A stretch of 36,255 bases of DNA. It comes from Planctomycetia bacterium. Lineage in GTDB: Bacteria; Planctomycetota; Phycisphaerae; Phycisphaerales; SM1A02. A program made the position numbers and the translations under genes. Shown one piece after another: positions 24,218 to 33,231 of this stretch. A model generated the notes under the pieces. It was not told the DNA's origin. It made no database searches and worked only from the letters and a program-made list of their open reading frames with translations. Location: assembly GCA_005790605.1 (NCBI GenBank), contig SXUI01000006.1:1-36255 (forward strand), written 5' to 3'. How positions within the stretch are numbered: position 1 is the stretch's first letter; each line of letters begins with the position of its first letter.

Positions 24218-24763
24218 ATGAACGCAAGCCAAAAGGCCGCCGCCAACATCGTCCCCCTGCTCGCGCGATTGCTGCTCTTTCTCGCATTCGTCCCCCCAGG
24301 CTGGCATCACCTCATGGATATCGCGGTCTTCGACCCGACTTCCACCGGCCGCTTAGTCGAACTCGGCGCGATCGACCCTGGCACGAACACCGGTCGTTGC
24401 CTTCACGAAATGACGCTTGCGTTCGACTCCTATGGGATCACCCGACCTGAGGTCGCCGCTTGGGCAGTCGGTGTGTTTGAACTTGTCGGAGGCGCGCTCC
24501 TCGTCGCCGGGCTTTTCAGCAGACTCTGGGCGGGCGGCCTGCTCATTTGGGGCTGCGCACAATTCTGGCTCACCGCCATGCCGGGACTCCACGGCACTTG
24601 GTTCTTCGGCACACCAGAACCCGATCTCAATCGCGCATTCGCGCAGCTCGGGCTCCTCGTTCTCGCGCTTGGCGTCGTCTTAACTGGTCCGGGTGCTGCG
24701 AGCATGGATCATTTCCTCTTCCGCGGCGGAAAGAGCAAAGGCGGCAAGGGCGCGCCTGAATAG
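24218..24763 (+). CDS. DoxX-family membrane protein
   Basis: The product is 181 aa from ATG 24218, set by GGAGAG at a spacing of about 7. It has about four hydrophobic helices: an N-terminal one (VPLLARLLLFLAFVPPGW), FELVGGALLVAGLFSRL, GGLLIWGCAQFW and LGLLVLALGVVLTGPG. The ending GPGAASMDHFLF is the familiar DoxX C-terminal signature (GPGxxSLDxxL). A longer hydrophilic insert between helices 1 and 2 (PTSTGRLVELGAIDPG and on) is unusual for a minimal DoxX. Family members are quinone- or redox-linked inner-membrane proteins of poorly defined function. It is followed 27 bases later by the VWA gene and may be the first gene of that unit. Confidence 0.85.
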   Translation: MNASQKAAANIVPLLARLLLFLAFVPPGWHHLMDIAVFDPTSTGRLVELGAIDPGTNTGRCLHEMTLAFDSYGITRPEVAAWAVGVFELVGGALLVAGLFSRLWAGGLLIWGCAQFWLTAMPGLHGTWFFGTPEPDLNRAFAQLGLLVLALGVVLTGPGAASMDHFLFRGGKSKGGKGAPE

Positions 24764-24783
24764 GGAACGGCACGCGCCTGAAT

Positions 24784-24802
24784 CCGTAGGATGCACCTAC
24801 GG
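24784..24802 (+). promoter_or_regulatory. Small hairpin over the VWA gene start
   Basis: The arms CCGTAGG/CCTACGG surround the loop ATGCA, which contains the first candidate start codon at 24791. If real, translation would be restrained or begin at the next ATG (24806). Confidence 0.4.
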
Positions 24803-25834
24803 CTCATGACGCGCCTCGACGGACTCAATCATCACGCAAACCGCGCCCTCACTGACGCGGAAGTCGCGTATCTGCGTCGACTCGCGTCACCCACCGCCCG
24901 CCGATCCCACGGTCTCTTCACGACTGCACTCGGAAGCATCGCGCTGCACGCTGTGATTGCCGTCATCGCGCTCACGACCGCCGTGGGCGTCAGTACGTTG
25001 CAGGCGCAGCGAGCCACGCCAATCGTGATCGCGGCAGATTTTCTCGATCCCGGATTGCGCGACGAGTCGCGCGTCGACATTGGCGCGCCAAGCGCGGCTC
25101 GAGCACCCGGGCGGGTGGCGTCACCGAGCAATAGCGTGAGTGACACACTCGCGGCGAAAGTGAAGGCGCTGAGCCAAGGCGCGCGAGGAAACGCCGCGCT
25201 CGAAGCGGTGGAACGCAGATATCGAGGCGGCAGCGGTGGCGACGGACTTGCTGCGCCGAGTCGAGGCGTTGCGACCTTTGCTGGGCTCACTGCTCAAAAC
25301 GCGCAGAAGATCGTCTATGTCGTGGACGCGAGTGGTTCGATGATTGCAACGCTTCCGATTGTGATCGCGGAGTTAGATCGATCGATCTCCCAACTCGAGC
25401 CTGGGCAGGAGTTCAGCATCCTCTGCTTTCAAAAAAACGGGACCGTCGCGTTGCCGCCGCAAGGAAGGCTACGCGCGTCGAGCCCCGCCTCTCGCGATGC
25501 ATGTGTTTCATGGCTGCAAGGATCCGTGAAACCGCAAGGACGATCGAGTCCGCTTGATGCGCTGCAGAAAGCGCTCGCGCTCAAACCTGATGTCATCTTT
25601 CTTCTTTCCACAAACATCACCGGCTCGGGGCAGTTTGAACTTGATCGCGACGCAATCCTCGACGCACTTGAGCGCATGAATCCCCGCAACGCGGATGGCA
25701 CACGCCGGGCGGTGATTCAATGCGTGCAGTTTCTTGAAGCAGATCCTGCAGCCACGCTCGAAGCCATCAGCCGCGCACACGGCACGCCAAACGGATTCCG
25801 AACCCTGACCCGTAGAGACCTCGGACTCGAATGA
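24791..25834 (+). CDS. Membrane-anchored VWA domain protein
   Basis: The product is 347 aa from ATG 24791 (24806 is an alternative; neither has a good ribosome site). A cytoplasmic N-terminus of ~40 residues is followed by one transmembrane helix (LGSIALHAVIAVIALTTAVGV, about 48-68), a linker, and a von Willebrand factor A domain starting with KIVYVVDASGSM, where D179-S181-S183 form the MIDAS metal site. The placement suggests a periplasmic VWA domain. Its stop overlaps the TolQ/ExbB start (ATGA at 25831-25834). VWA proteins beside ExbB/ExbD pairs are common in Planctomycetota and probably act as adhesion or assembly modules; the partner is unknown. Confidence 0.85.
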   Translation: MHLRLMTRLDGLNHHANRALTDAEVAYLRRLASPTARRSHGLFTTALGSIALHAVIAVIALTTAVGVSTLQAQRATPIVIAADFLDPGLRDESRVDIGAPSAARAPGRVASPSNSVSDTLAAKVKALSQGARGNAALEAVERRYRGGSGGDGLAAPSRGVATFAGLTAQNAQKIVYVVDASGSMIATLPIVIAELDRSISQLEPGQEFSILCFQKNGTVALPPQGRLRASSPASRDACVSWLQGSVKPQGRSSPLDALQKALALKPDVIFLLSTNITGSGQFELDRDAILDALERMNPRNADGTRRAVIQCVQFLEADPAATLEAISRAHGTPNGFRTLTRRDLGLE

Positions 25835-26637
25835 ACCACGCAACTATGGATCGCTCACTCTTCACGCAGACTCGACACGGACAACGCTTCGCGATACCGC
25901 TCGCGATCAGTGCACTCCTTGTGCTCGCCACGCAAGCCAACGCACAAGACACCGTCACCGCACCGAGCTTCGGCTCTATCTTCTTCTGGAGCGCCAACGC
26001 CGATGGCTCCATCGAGTGGATCGGCAGCGCAATGATTTGGGTGCTGATCTTCATGTCCATGCTCAATGTGAGCCTCTCCATCACGCTGTGGAGGGAGAAC
26101 CAGGAAGCGCTCGTCATCCCTCCGCGCGTACTCGTCGAGTTTCGCGATCGTTTGCAGTCCGGCCGCTACCGCGATGCGCTCGATCTCGCATCCATTGAGA
26201 AGTCAGACCTCGCACGCACGATTCGCGCTGCACTCACACAAGCGCCCGCTGGCGCCGATGCCATGGTGCGCGCGGCGGAAGAGGCGGCCGATGTCCTCCT
26301 TGCAGAGCGATTGCGCAAAATCGAACGACTCAACATCCTTGGCCAAGTGGCGCCGATGATCGGATTGTTCGGCACGGTGTACGGCATGATCGTCGCCTTC
26401 ATGGTCATCGCCGCCACAGGCGGAAGCGCCGATCCCGTCATGCTCGCCGGTGGTATCGGCACCGCATTGGTGACGACCTTCTGGGGACTGCTCATCGCAA
26501 TCCCTGCCACCGCGGTCTACGCGCTCGTTCGCAACCGCGCGATCGCGCTGAGCGAAGGCACACTCGGAAGCGTCGAAGAAATGCTCGCGCTTTTCCGTCC
26601 CAAGACAGCGACCGACGGCGCCGAGACGAAGTCGTAG
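25831..26637 (+). CDS. MotA/TolQ/ExbB proton channel family protein
   Basis: The product is 268 aa. The N-terminal segment LAISALLVLATQANAQ looks like a cleavable signal peptide, as in many long ExbB proteins. Then come TM1 (WIGSAMIWVLIFMSMLNVSLSI), a cytoplasmic helical region with the phrase LARTIRAAL, TM2 (VAPMIGLFGTVYGMIVAFMVI) and TM3 (GTALVTTFWGLLIAIPATAVYAL). The Gly/Thr-rich GLFGTVYGM and TALVTTFWGL are family hallmarks lining the proton path. It should form the inner-membrane channel that, with the ExbD proteins downstream, converts proton motive force to work in the periplasm. ATG 25846 (MDRSLF) is an alternative start. Confidence 0.93.
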   Translation: MNHATMDRSLFTQTRHGQRFAIPLAISALLVLATQANAQDTVTAPSFGSIFFWSANADGSIEWIGSAMIWVLIFMSMLNVSLSITLWRENQEALVIPPRVLVEFRDRLQSGRYRDALDLASIEKSDLARTIRAALTQAPAGADAMVRAAEEAADVLLAERLRKIERLNILGQVAPMIGLFGTVYGMIVAFMVIAATGGSADPVMLAGGIGTALVTTFWGLLIAIPATAVYALVRNRAIALSEGTLGSVEEMLALFRPKTATDGAETKS

Positions 26638-26658
26638 GTCTCACGGAGTAAGACTGAC

Positions 26659-27168
26659 ATGGCACGGAAAGCTCTCCCACCGATTGCACGCGTTGAGGCA
26701 AACCTCACGCCCATGATCGATGTGAGTTTTCTCCTGATCGTGTTCTTTGTGCTCGTCTCGCGCATTGGCGATGTCGAACGCGCGCCACTTGAACTTCCCG
26801 AAGTTCGCGCAGGCGCTGCGGAACAAGGCCGCGAGGAAGCGCGGGTTGTGTTGAGCGTGCTTCCCGGTGTAGACGGGAAAGCGCGCGGCTATCGCCTCGA
26901 CCTCGATGAGTTCCCCGCGAATCCCGATGGGCTTGTGATGCTGACGGAGGCACTCAGCGCGCTCTACCGAGGCAATCCCACGCTTGCCGTGAATCTCCGA
27001 GCAGACGAATCCACGCACTACGAGTGGATCTCGCCTTGTTTTCAGGCAGCCGCGACTGCAGCGACCCTCGCGGCGAATGCTCCGAATGCCCCAGCCGAAG
27101 GCATCGTGCCACGCATGAATCTCGTGGTCACGAGTGCTACACCTAGGTTTGGAGGTGCGAGTGAGTAA
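26659..27168 (+). CDS. ExbD/TolR family biopolymer transport protein (first)
   Basis: The product is 169 aa: a short cytoplasmic N-terminus, then NLTPMIDVSFLLIVFFVLV with the essential membrane Asp at residue 21, then a periplasmic domain. The family's LTPMIDVxF signature is exact. It lies 21 bases after the TolQ/ExbB gene, with GGAG ahead of the start (about 26645), and overlaps the next ExbD gene by eight bases. The periplasmic part is longer than in Escherichia ExbD (about 140 aa total) and ends with an Ala-rich tail. Confidence 0.92.
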   Translation: MARKALPPIARVEANLTPMIDVSFLLIVFFVLVSRIGDVERAPLELPEVRAGAAEQGREEARVVLSVLPGVDGKARGYRLDLDEFPANPDGLVMLTEALSALYRGNPTLAVNLRADESTHYEWISPCFQAAATAATLAANAPNAPAEGIVPRMNLVVTSATPRFGGASE

Positions 27169-27640
27169 GAGCACTCGACACACGCGCATCCGAGGGGAAC
27201 TTCGTGGGAGTGCACAGCCATTCCGAGTGCAACTCGCGATCACGCCGATGATCGATGTGACATTCTTGCTGCTCATCTACTTCCTCCTCACGACCAACTT
27301 TGCGGCCGATGAGAAGCAGTTTCGCACCGCACTCACTCCTGACGAAGTCGCAAGCAGCGGAAATGAACTTGTCCTTGAACAAGATCCTCTGCGCATCCGA
27401 CTTTCGGCCGGAGCAGCGCCGAGAATTCTCGGTCCGTATCGACAGCCCAGCGACGAACTTGACCTCGAGCGATTCCTCACTGACGCGATTGCGAACCATG
27501 GGAATCCGAACGCGCTCTTCCGCCCAGACCATCCGATCCTCGTCCTTCCAGACGACAATGTCCCTTGGGAACATGTTGTGGTCGTTTTCGACGCGATCGT
27601 CCGCAGCGGCTACACCAGCGTGGGATTCGCAAATCAATGA
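27161..27640 (+). CDS. ExbD/TolR family biopolymer transport protein (second)
   Basis: The product is 159 aa from GTG 27161, chosen because GGAGGT (27151-27156) lies just ahead and the start overlaps the previous stop; GTG 27134 would add nine residues. The signature is ITPMIDVTFLLLIYFLLTT with the membrane Asp at residue 32. The periplasmic domain ends in VVVVFDAIVRSGYTSVGF, the usual ExbD C-terminal pattern. Two different ExbD proteins after one TolQ/ExbB suggest a mixed stator. ATG of the next gene overlaps its stop (ATGA at 27637). Confidence 0.9.
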   Translation: MSKSTRHTRIRGELRGSAQPFRVQLAITPMIDVTFLLLIYFLLTTNFAADEKQFRTALTPDEVASSGNELVLEQDPLRIRLSAGAAPRILGPYRQPSDELDLERFLTDAIANHGNPNALFRPDHPILVLPDDNVPWEHVVVVFDAIVRSGYTSVGFANQ

Positions 27641-30090
27641 GTCGCTCGCGCGTTCTCCTACTCAGCGCCCTCGTCGCCGCCTGCCCTGCGACAACACTCG
27701 CACACGCACCCGGCGAGGACGCGGATTGGCGTGATATCACCCGCAGTGACGCGCTGCTTGATCGCGCGTCCCTTGAAGCGATCGCGAAGCGAAGTTCGCT
27801 CGATACCGCCGAACGCGCGCGCCTTGCTCTCGCGCTCGCGCATATCGACGCACTGCAACAAGAGGCTGCCGGACGCACCCAAGCGCTGGTGCAGCTCGCG
27901 GGAGAGCGCGCTCGGCTTGCGGAGGCTCTCGGTCGCGATGCTCGCGCTGGCTCGCTCCTTCTCGACATCGCACAAGACGCGCTCCTGCACCGACTCGCTG
28001 AAGGCACCACCGATGCGGAGTGTGCGGTTGGCATTCCGACACGCAGTGAGCTTGACCTCGCACTGCGTGTCGCGCAGGAATCTCGAGTCTTCATCCAACG
28101 CGCGCGAACGATTTTTCAAGATGCGTCATCTTCGAGTGCGTCTGCGTCCGCGGATGAAGCGATCGCGGTTGATCAATCGATCCGCGCGCCCGCGCTCGAT
28201 GCGCTCAGCGCTGCACTGCTCCATGATGCGGCAGAATTGCTGCGCGTTCGACTGCTCGACGAAGTGTCCGTGAAGAGCGAAGCTGCACCGTCCACGAAAG
28301 AACTTGCGCAACGCCTGAGCGTGCTTGAAGCGGATGTTGGGAAACTCCCATCGCCCCTGCGCGAAGCAGTGCAACTGGCGTACGCGCGCGCCACCACCGA
28401 CGCCGCGCGAGCAGAGGTTCTCGCTCGGCTCACGCGCGCGAGCGACCCCGTCTTCCAGGCACAGTCGCGAGCCATCGCGCTCCCGCCATCGGACCTTCCT
28501 CTTGCTTCTGACCTCACGCCAAACGCACTTGGTCTATGCAGCGCCAACGCAAGTGTGCGAGCGAGGTTGCGTGCTGGCTTTGCGCCTCCGCGTGCGATCG
28601 AAGCGTGGAAGATGCTCTTGGAGCATGCCCCGCCGCAGCAGCACGAAGCGCTTGAGAGCGCGATCATTGCTCGAGTTTCGAAGCAACTCGCACTCGCTCT
28701 CTGCGCGGAGGCGCAAACGCCATTCGGCTCGGCGATCGCTGGCGCCGCGCTCGCACGCGACGGCGACATCACGGCCGCATTCGAAGCGTTGCATCAAGTG
28801 AAGGAGGACCGGACCGCGATGCGGATTGCATTGCCAATCCTCGCCCAACTCGCGGCATCCAAGGGCGATGCGCAGCAGAGCGCAGACGCGCTGTTCGCCT
28901 TCGCGCAGGCATTTCCACAAGATCCCAGAGCGCTTGAAGGAGTGCTGCTTGCGCTCGAAATCGCGCGCGAGGCAGCACTGCCAACGCTCGGCGCGCAACT
29001 CGAAGCGCTCGCTCGCGTGCTCGGCGACAGCGAAACTCGCATGCGTTGGCTTGCCGAATCGACTGACCTTGCGCTCGATGCTGGCGACGCAACCCTCGCG
29101 CTTCGACGCGCGGATCTCTTGCAAGCGCTCGGCGGTGAGGCACGCGGCGAAGCGGCCACTCGCAAAGTCGAGGCGCGGGCGATAGACCTGCTCGCGCGCC
29201 TAGGGGCCAACAACACGGCAGGGCTCTCGAGCCGCGCCGAGGATCTCGCGCGCGAAGCAAGCCAAACGGCTGCGCTCCTTCCTCGCACGAGCCAACTCCA
29301 CGCCAGGCTTGCGATGGCCGACGCCGCTGCATGCGCGGCGCTCGGAAAATGGGCGGATGCTGCGCATCGTGCAGCGCTCGCAATCTCGACGACCTCGCTT
29401 CCGCTTCGCGTTCGCAGCGCCGCATTCGGTGTGTGGCTCGCAGCAGTTGTTCAGCGCGGTGACGCGATTGTCATCCCTGAGGGGACGACCGAACTCATCG
29501 CCTCGCACCGCGTGCTGCTCGACGATGTCGCGCGAACAGTCCGAACGCTTGCGACCGAAGGAGAGCAACGCGCTCGCGCGGGAGAAACTGATGCAGCACT
29601 GCGAGGGGCAAAGTCGCGAGGCGTCCCGCTCGCGCGCGTACTTGTCGGAGAGGCGAGCACAGCGACGAATGAGATTTCAGAGTCCATGCGCGTTGATGCA
29701 GGGCGGGTCTTCGCAGCGGCGAATGAAGTCGAGGAAGCGCTCTTGCTCCTCGCGCCTCTCGTGGATGCCAATCGCGCAGGTCGCGATGGCACATACGCAT
29801 ATGCCCAGTTACTCCTGCAATCTCCGGCGAAACATGCGCGCGCGTTGGAGTGCTTGAAGGCACTCGCGCCGCTGCAAGCGGAAGCGACCCAGCGCGATGA
29901 AATCTGGTGGCTCTCGCAATGCGCGATGCTCGAGTTTCTCGCACACGACTCGACGGACGCAACCATCGACGCGCGCAACGACGCGCTCCCTCGGCTACAC
30001 CGACTGCGCGCGCTTGATCCAGACTTCGGTTCACCTGCTGCGAAGCGACGCTTCGACGCGCTTGAGAAGTCGTTGTCGAAGCGACTATGA
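27637..30090 (+). CDS. Large exported helical-repeat (TPR-like) protein
   Basis: The product is 817 aa. ATG 27637 overlaps the stop of the second ExbD gene and opens a signal peptide (MSRSRVLLLSALVAACPATTLAHA). The mature protein is Ala-, Leu- and Arg-rich and looks alpha-helical throughout. It contains paired-helix stretches of the TPR type, such as SADALFAFAQAFPQDPRALEG and VEEALLLLAPLVDANRAGRDG, although consensus TPR residues are weak. It probably acts in the periplasm as the scaffold or effector of the TolQ/ExbD machine encoded just before it. The last six bases overlap the convergent TlpA-like gene. No catalytic motif was recognised. Confidence 0.82.
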   Translation: MSRSRVLLLSALVAACPATTLAHAPGEDADWRDITRSDALLDRASLEAIAKRSSLDTAERARLALALAHIDALQQEAAGRTQALVQLAGERARLAEALGRDARAGSLLLDIAQDALLHRLAEGTTDAECAVGIPTRSELDLALRVAQESRVFIQRARTIFQDASSSSASASADEAIAVDQSIRAPALDALSAALLHDAAELLRVRLLDEVSVKSEAAPSTKELAQRLSVLEADVGKLPSPLREAVQLAYARATTDAARAEVLARLTRASDPVFQAQSRAIALPPSDLPLASDLTPNALGLCSANASVRARLRAGFAPPRAIEAWKMLLEHAPPQQHEALESAIIARVSKQLALALCAEAQTPFGSAIAGAALARDGDITAAFEALHQVKEDRTAMRIALPILAQLAASKGDAQQSADALFAFAQAFPQDPRALEGVLLALEIAREAALPTLGAQLEALARVLGDSETRMRWLAESTDLALDAGDATLALRRADLLQALGGEARGEAATRKVEARAIDLLARLGANNTAGLSSRAEDLAREASQTAALLPRTSQLHARLAMADAAACAALGKWADAAHRAALAISTTSLPLRVRSAAFGVWLAAVVQRGDAIVIPEGTTELIASHRVLLDDVARTVRTLATEGEQRARAGETDAALRGAKSRGVPLARVLVGEASTATNEISESMRVDAGRVFAAANEVEEALLLLAPLVDANRAGRDGTYAYAQLLLQSPAKHARALECLKALAPLQAEATQRDEIWWLSQCAMLEFLAHDSTDATIDARNDALPRLHRLRALDPDFGSPAAKRRFDALEKSLSKRL

Positions 30091-31422
30091 CTTCGAGGCG
30101 GCGTTCTTCTTCGCGATGAGTTCGTCGACGATCGCTTCGATCGCCTCGTGAGAAGCAGGATGCAACCCAACTTTGGCGACTTTGCCATCCGCGTCGATAA
30201 TCGCAACGAATGGGATGCCACCGATGTTGAAGTCTGGGTTGAACACATCCTTACCGGAGAGTCCAACCGGCCAAGTCATCTCCATGTCTTTCATGAAGTT
30301 CATGAGCTCCGCCTTCTCCTTCTCGACATCGCCCTTGCAATCCACGCGGGGCCGCTTGGTGTGCGCAACATTGCCCTGCACACTTGTGACGCCAATGATC
30401 TCAAGATCAGACTCGGCGTACTTCGCGCGCATCGCACGCACTTCTGGGAAACTCCCGACGCATGGCCCGCACCACGGAGCCCAGAAGTCGAGCACGACAA
30501 CTTTCCCCTTCAAATCAGCGAGCTGCTTCCACTCTGGCGTACGACCATCGCTGCGTGCAACCCACAGAAGATCAAGATTCGGAGCCGTCGCGCCAAGCAG
30601 TTCCCCGCGCATCGCTGCGCCGTTGAGTCGCTCAAGCATGCGCTGCAAGGACTTTTGAACGCGTTCCTCGGTCGCCGCGGCGAGTCGGGTCTTCGCTGCT
30701 GCGATCACCGCCTGTCGTGCCGCTTCCGCGTCCGCCTTCGGCATGATGCGTTGCATGAGTTCGATCCACGCGAGAGAGCTGCCGAAGACCGACTTCGAAG
30801 CATCCGCGCCGTAGTTCGCGCCTAGAGCCGAAAGTTGCTTCGCATATGGAGCGAGCTTCTCCGCATCAATCTGCTCCAAGAAGAAGAACACATCACTTGC
30901 GACTGGACTGTTCATCCCCTCAGCGAAGGCCGGATGAGAAAGCAATGAAAGACCAGTATCCGACTTGCCCTCCACATTCCCAAACTCCAGCGCCGCCTGT
31001 ACGGACGCAGCGGCAAACCCGTCCGCTGTGGGTCTCTTCGCCCGAGTCGTGAGCTCAGCCATGTACGACTCCATTGCTGCGCCACCCGCCACTGAATAGA
31101 GCGGCTGCGCGGCGTCAAAGACTGCTGCGTCAAGCGAGGGGAGATCAATCCCGTTGAGCGCAGCCGCGACGAGACCAGCCTTGAAAGTCGCCGCAGCGTC
31201 CTTCAGTTCTTGCGTCTCCGCCTCCTTGCTCGGCGCTGCAGCTCTGGCCGCAGCAAGGTCAGAGCGAAGTTTGTTGTATCGCGCGCGTACGACTTCAACG
31301 GTGATCGCCTCCGTCGAGGGTGCGTCGCTCGCGGCAGCTGGCGGCGTGTTTGCCGGTGCGGCAGGCGCAAGTGGCGGTGCGATCAGTGAAAGGGCGACGA
31401 CGAGAGGCAGCGTGAACAGCAT
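30085..31422 (-). CDS. TlpA-like thioredoxin-fold protein with long N-terminal domain
   Basis: The product is 445 aa from ATG 31422, chosen for TTGGAG ahead of it and for the signal peptide MLFTLPLVVALSLIAPPLAP; the frame extends upstream to 31476 without good reason. Residues ~30-290 are a helical, Ala-rich domain of unknown function. The C-terminal ~150 residues are a TlpA/ResA-type thioredoxin domain: VVVLDFWAPWCGPC with the redox cysteines at 318 and 321 and a cis-proline in GGIPFVAIID (about 404). It should be a membrane- or periplasm-located thiol-disulfide oxidoreductase, possibly acting on the many Cys-rich secreted proteins of this genome (inference). It is convergent with the helical-repeat gene, overlapping by six bases. 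Confidence 0.9.
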   Translation of the reverse strand: MLFTLPLVVALSLIAPPLAPAAPANTPPAAASDAPSTEAITVEVVRARYNKLRSDLAAARAAAPSKEAETQELKDAAATFKAGLVAAALNGIDLPSLDAAVFDAAQPLYSVAGGAAMESYMAELTTRAKRPTADGFAAASVQAALEFGNVEGKSDTGLSLLSHPAFAEGMNSPVASDVFFFLEQIDAEKLAPYAKQLSALGANYGADASKSVFGSSLAWIELMQRIMPKADAEAARQAVIAAAKTRLAAATEERVQKSLQRMLERLNGAAMRGELLGATAPNLDLLWVARSDGRTPEWKQLADLKGKVVVLDFWAPWCGPCVGSFPEVRAMRAKYAESDLEIIGVTSVQGNVAHTKRPRVDCKGDVEKEKAELMNFMKDMEMTWPVGLSGKDVFNPDFNIGGIPFVAIIDADGKVAKVGLHPASHEAIEAIVDELIAKKNAASKS

Positions 31423-31478
31423 GTGAACTCCAAGCAAGAGTGAAGCGAAACCCCAAGAACACGCATTGAACCACATCC

Positions 31479-32174
31479 CTAGCGCGAAACAACGCCATCA
31501 CGCACATTCGCTTCGGCAAAGCCCTTGGCGCGAAGGATGCAGGCATCGCAATGTCCGCACGCAAGTCCTTCGGTGGAAGGGTCGTAACACGAGAGCGTGC
31601 GCGCTGTTGGAACCCCAAGTTCCACTGCGAGCTTCACAATCTGCGCCTTCGAGAGCGTTTGGAGCGGTGTGTGAATCGTGAATCTCCCCTGCTCCTCCGT
31701 GCCCACTCTCGTCGCGAGATTCGCGAGCGCAGCAAATGCCGCGATGAAGTCAGGACGGCAGTCGGGATAGCCGGAGTAGTCGATCGCATTCACGCCGATC
31801 GCAAGATCGGTCGCGCCAATCGTCTCAGCGTAGGCCAGCGCGAACGCGAGGAAGATCGTGTTGCGCGCAGGGACATAGGTAATGGGCACGCCATGCTGCA
31901 TCTCACTCTCGGCGCGATCCTTCGGCACCGGAATGTCCGAGGTCAACGCGCTTCCCCCGAGTGAGCGCAAGTCAATCTCCGTGACCCGATGCTCGACCAC
32001 ACCGCAGTGCTGCGCCACTTCGCGCGCGCGATCAAGTTCCACTGCGTGCCGTTGTCCGTATCGAAAACTGAGGGCGTAACACGCGAAGCCCTCGCGACGC
32101 ATCCACGCGAGGACCGTTGCGCTGTCGAGCCCGCCACTCAGGAGAACCACTGCTTTGCGTTGACCGTGCGCCAT
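31479..32174 (-). CDS. queC: 7-cyano-7-deazaguanine synthase QueC
   Basis: The product is 231 aa. QueC converts 7-carboxy-7-deazaguanine to preQ0 with ATP and ammonia in the queuosine pathway. The PP-loop motif SGGLDS is at residues 13-18, followed by [17 protein letters not shown] and the family phrases [18 protein letters not shown] and [18 protein letters not shown]. Four zinc-binding cysteines lie near the C-terminus (196, 206, 209 and 212, in SCYDP...CGHCDAC). Length and motifs are normal. It lies 18 bases after moxR on the same strand; no other queuosine gene is in the window. Confidence 0.97.
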   Translation of the reverse strand: MAHGQRKAVVLLSGGLDSATVLAWMRREGFACYALSFRYGQRHAVELDRAREVAQHCGVVEHRVTEIDLRSLGGSALTSDIPVPKDRAESEMQHGVPITYVPARNTIFLAFALAYAETIGATDLAIGVNAIDYSGYPDCRPDFIAAFAALANLATRVGTEEQGRFTIHTPLQTLSKAQIVKLAVELGVPTARTLSCYDPSTEGLACGHCDACILRAKGFAEANVRDGVVSR

Positions 32175-32192
32175 GCGAGAGTTCCAACTGCC

Positions 32193-33137
32193 TTAGACAG
32201 GACTCGCGACGCTCTCGATCACCCGCTGCATGATGCGACGCGTCGTGAGCGTGTCGCCTGCGTGCATGTAGGTGCGACTCACCACACGATGCGCACAGAC
32301 ACTGATGACATTCTGGACAACATCGTCGGGCACGACATACTCGCGAGAGGCGAGAATCGCCGTTGCTTTCGCCGCCGCCGCGAGCGCGAGGGCCCCGCGA
32401 GGCGAGATCCCAACTTGGAGGTCTTCGGCTTGTCGAGTCGCGGTCGCGATCGCAATGATGTAGTCGACAATGCCCTGATCCATCTTTACGCCATCCACGA
32501 GCCGCTGGAGTTGCAGCGCATCTTCAGGCGTGAGCACCGGCTTCAATTCCGGAAGCGTCGTGCGGGCTGGCTGCTTTCGCAGAATGCGGCTCTCATCATC
32601 AGGCGATGGATAGCCGAGCGAAAGCCGCATGAGGAATCGATCGAGCTGGTTCTCCGGCAGGAAGTAGGTGCCTTCAAACTCGTATGGATTCTGTGTCGCC
32701 ACCACAAGAAATGGTTGCGGCAACGGAAGGACTTGCCCTTCTGCCGAAACCGTTCCGTCGCTCATTGCTTCGAGCATGGCGGATTGGGTGCGCGGCGTGG
32801 TGCGATTTACCTCGTCCGCGAGCACGATGTTGGCGAAGATTGGTCCCTTGCGGAACTCAAAGGTCCCTTTGTCGCGGTGAAACACGCTCGTGCCTGTCAC
32901 ATCGCTAGGCAGCAAATCTGGCGTGCACTGAATACGGCTGAACGAACAATGCACCGAACGAGCAAGCGCGTTGGCGAGGACTGTTTTCCCTACTCCTGGC
33001 ACATCCTCGATCAAGACATGACCGCGGGCGAGCAGGCAGACGAGCAAACGATCGACCACCTGTGTGTTTCCCATGTAGACGGAAACAATGTTCTGGCGAA
33101 GCGCGTCGAGTTTGACAAGAGCGTCTGAGATCGACAT
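32193..33137 (-). CDS. MoxR-family AAA+ ATPase
   Basis: The product is 314 aa from ATG 33137 (MSISDALVKL), the usual MoxR start; the frame extends to 33215 without support. Walker A is EDVPGVGKT (about 44-52), Walker B is VLADEVNRTTPRTQSAMLEAM, sensor 1 is ATQNPYEFEGTYFLPE and the arginine finger region is LDRFLMRL. MoxR ATPases act as chaperones, usually for VWA-domain partners encoded next door together with a DUF58 protein. Here neither DUF58 nor a VWA gene is adjacent; queC follows. The only VWA gene in the window is at 24791. No Shine-Dalgarno sequence is visible. Confidence 0.95.
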   Translation of the reverse strand: MSISDALVKLDALRQNIVSVYMGNTQVVDRLLVCLLARGHVLIEDVPGVGKTVLANALARSVHCSFSRIQCTPDLLPSDVTGTSVFHRDKGTFEFRKGPIFANIVLADEVNRTTPRTQSAMLEAMSDGTVSAEGQVLPLPQPFLVVATQNPYEFEGTYFLPENQLDRFLMRLSLGYPSPDDESRILRKQPARTTLPELKPVLTPEDALQLQRLVDGVKMDQGIVDYIIAIATATRQAEDLQVGISPRGALALAAAAKATAILASREYVVPDDVVQNVISVCAHRVVSRTYMHAGDTLTTRRIMQRVIESVASPV

Positions 33138-33231
33138 CGGGGTAAACTGCCTTGAGAGGTGGGCGGAGGTAGAAACCGCCGATGATACAGCCGAGTATTT
33201 CTGAAGCGCGCGCAACCTCGAGCGAACCGTC

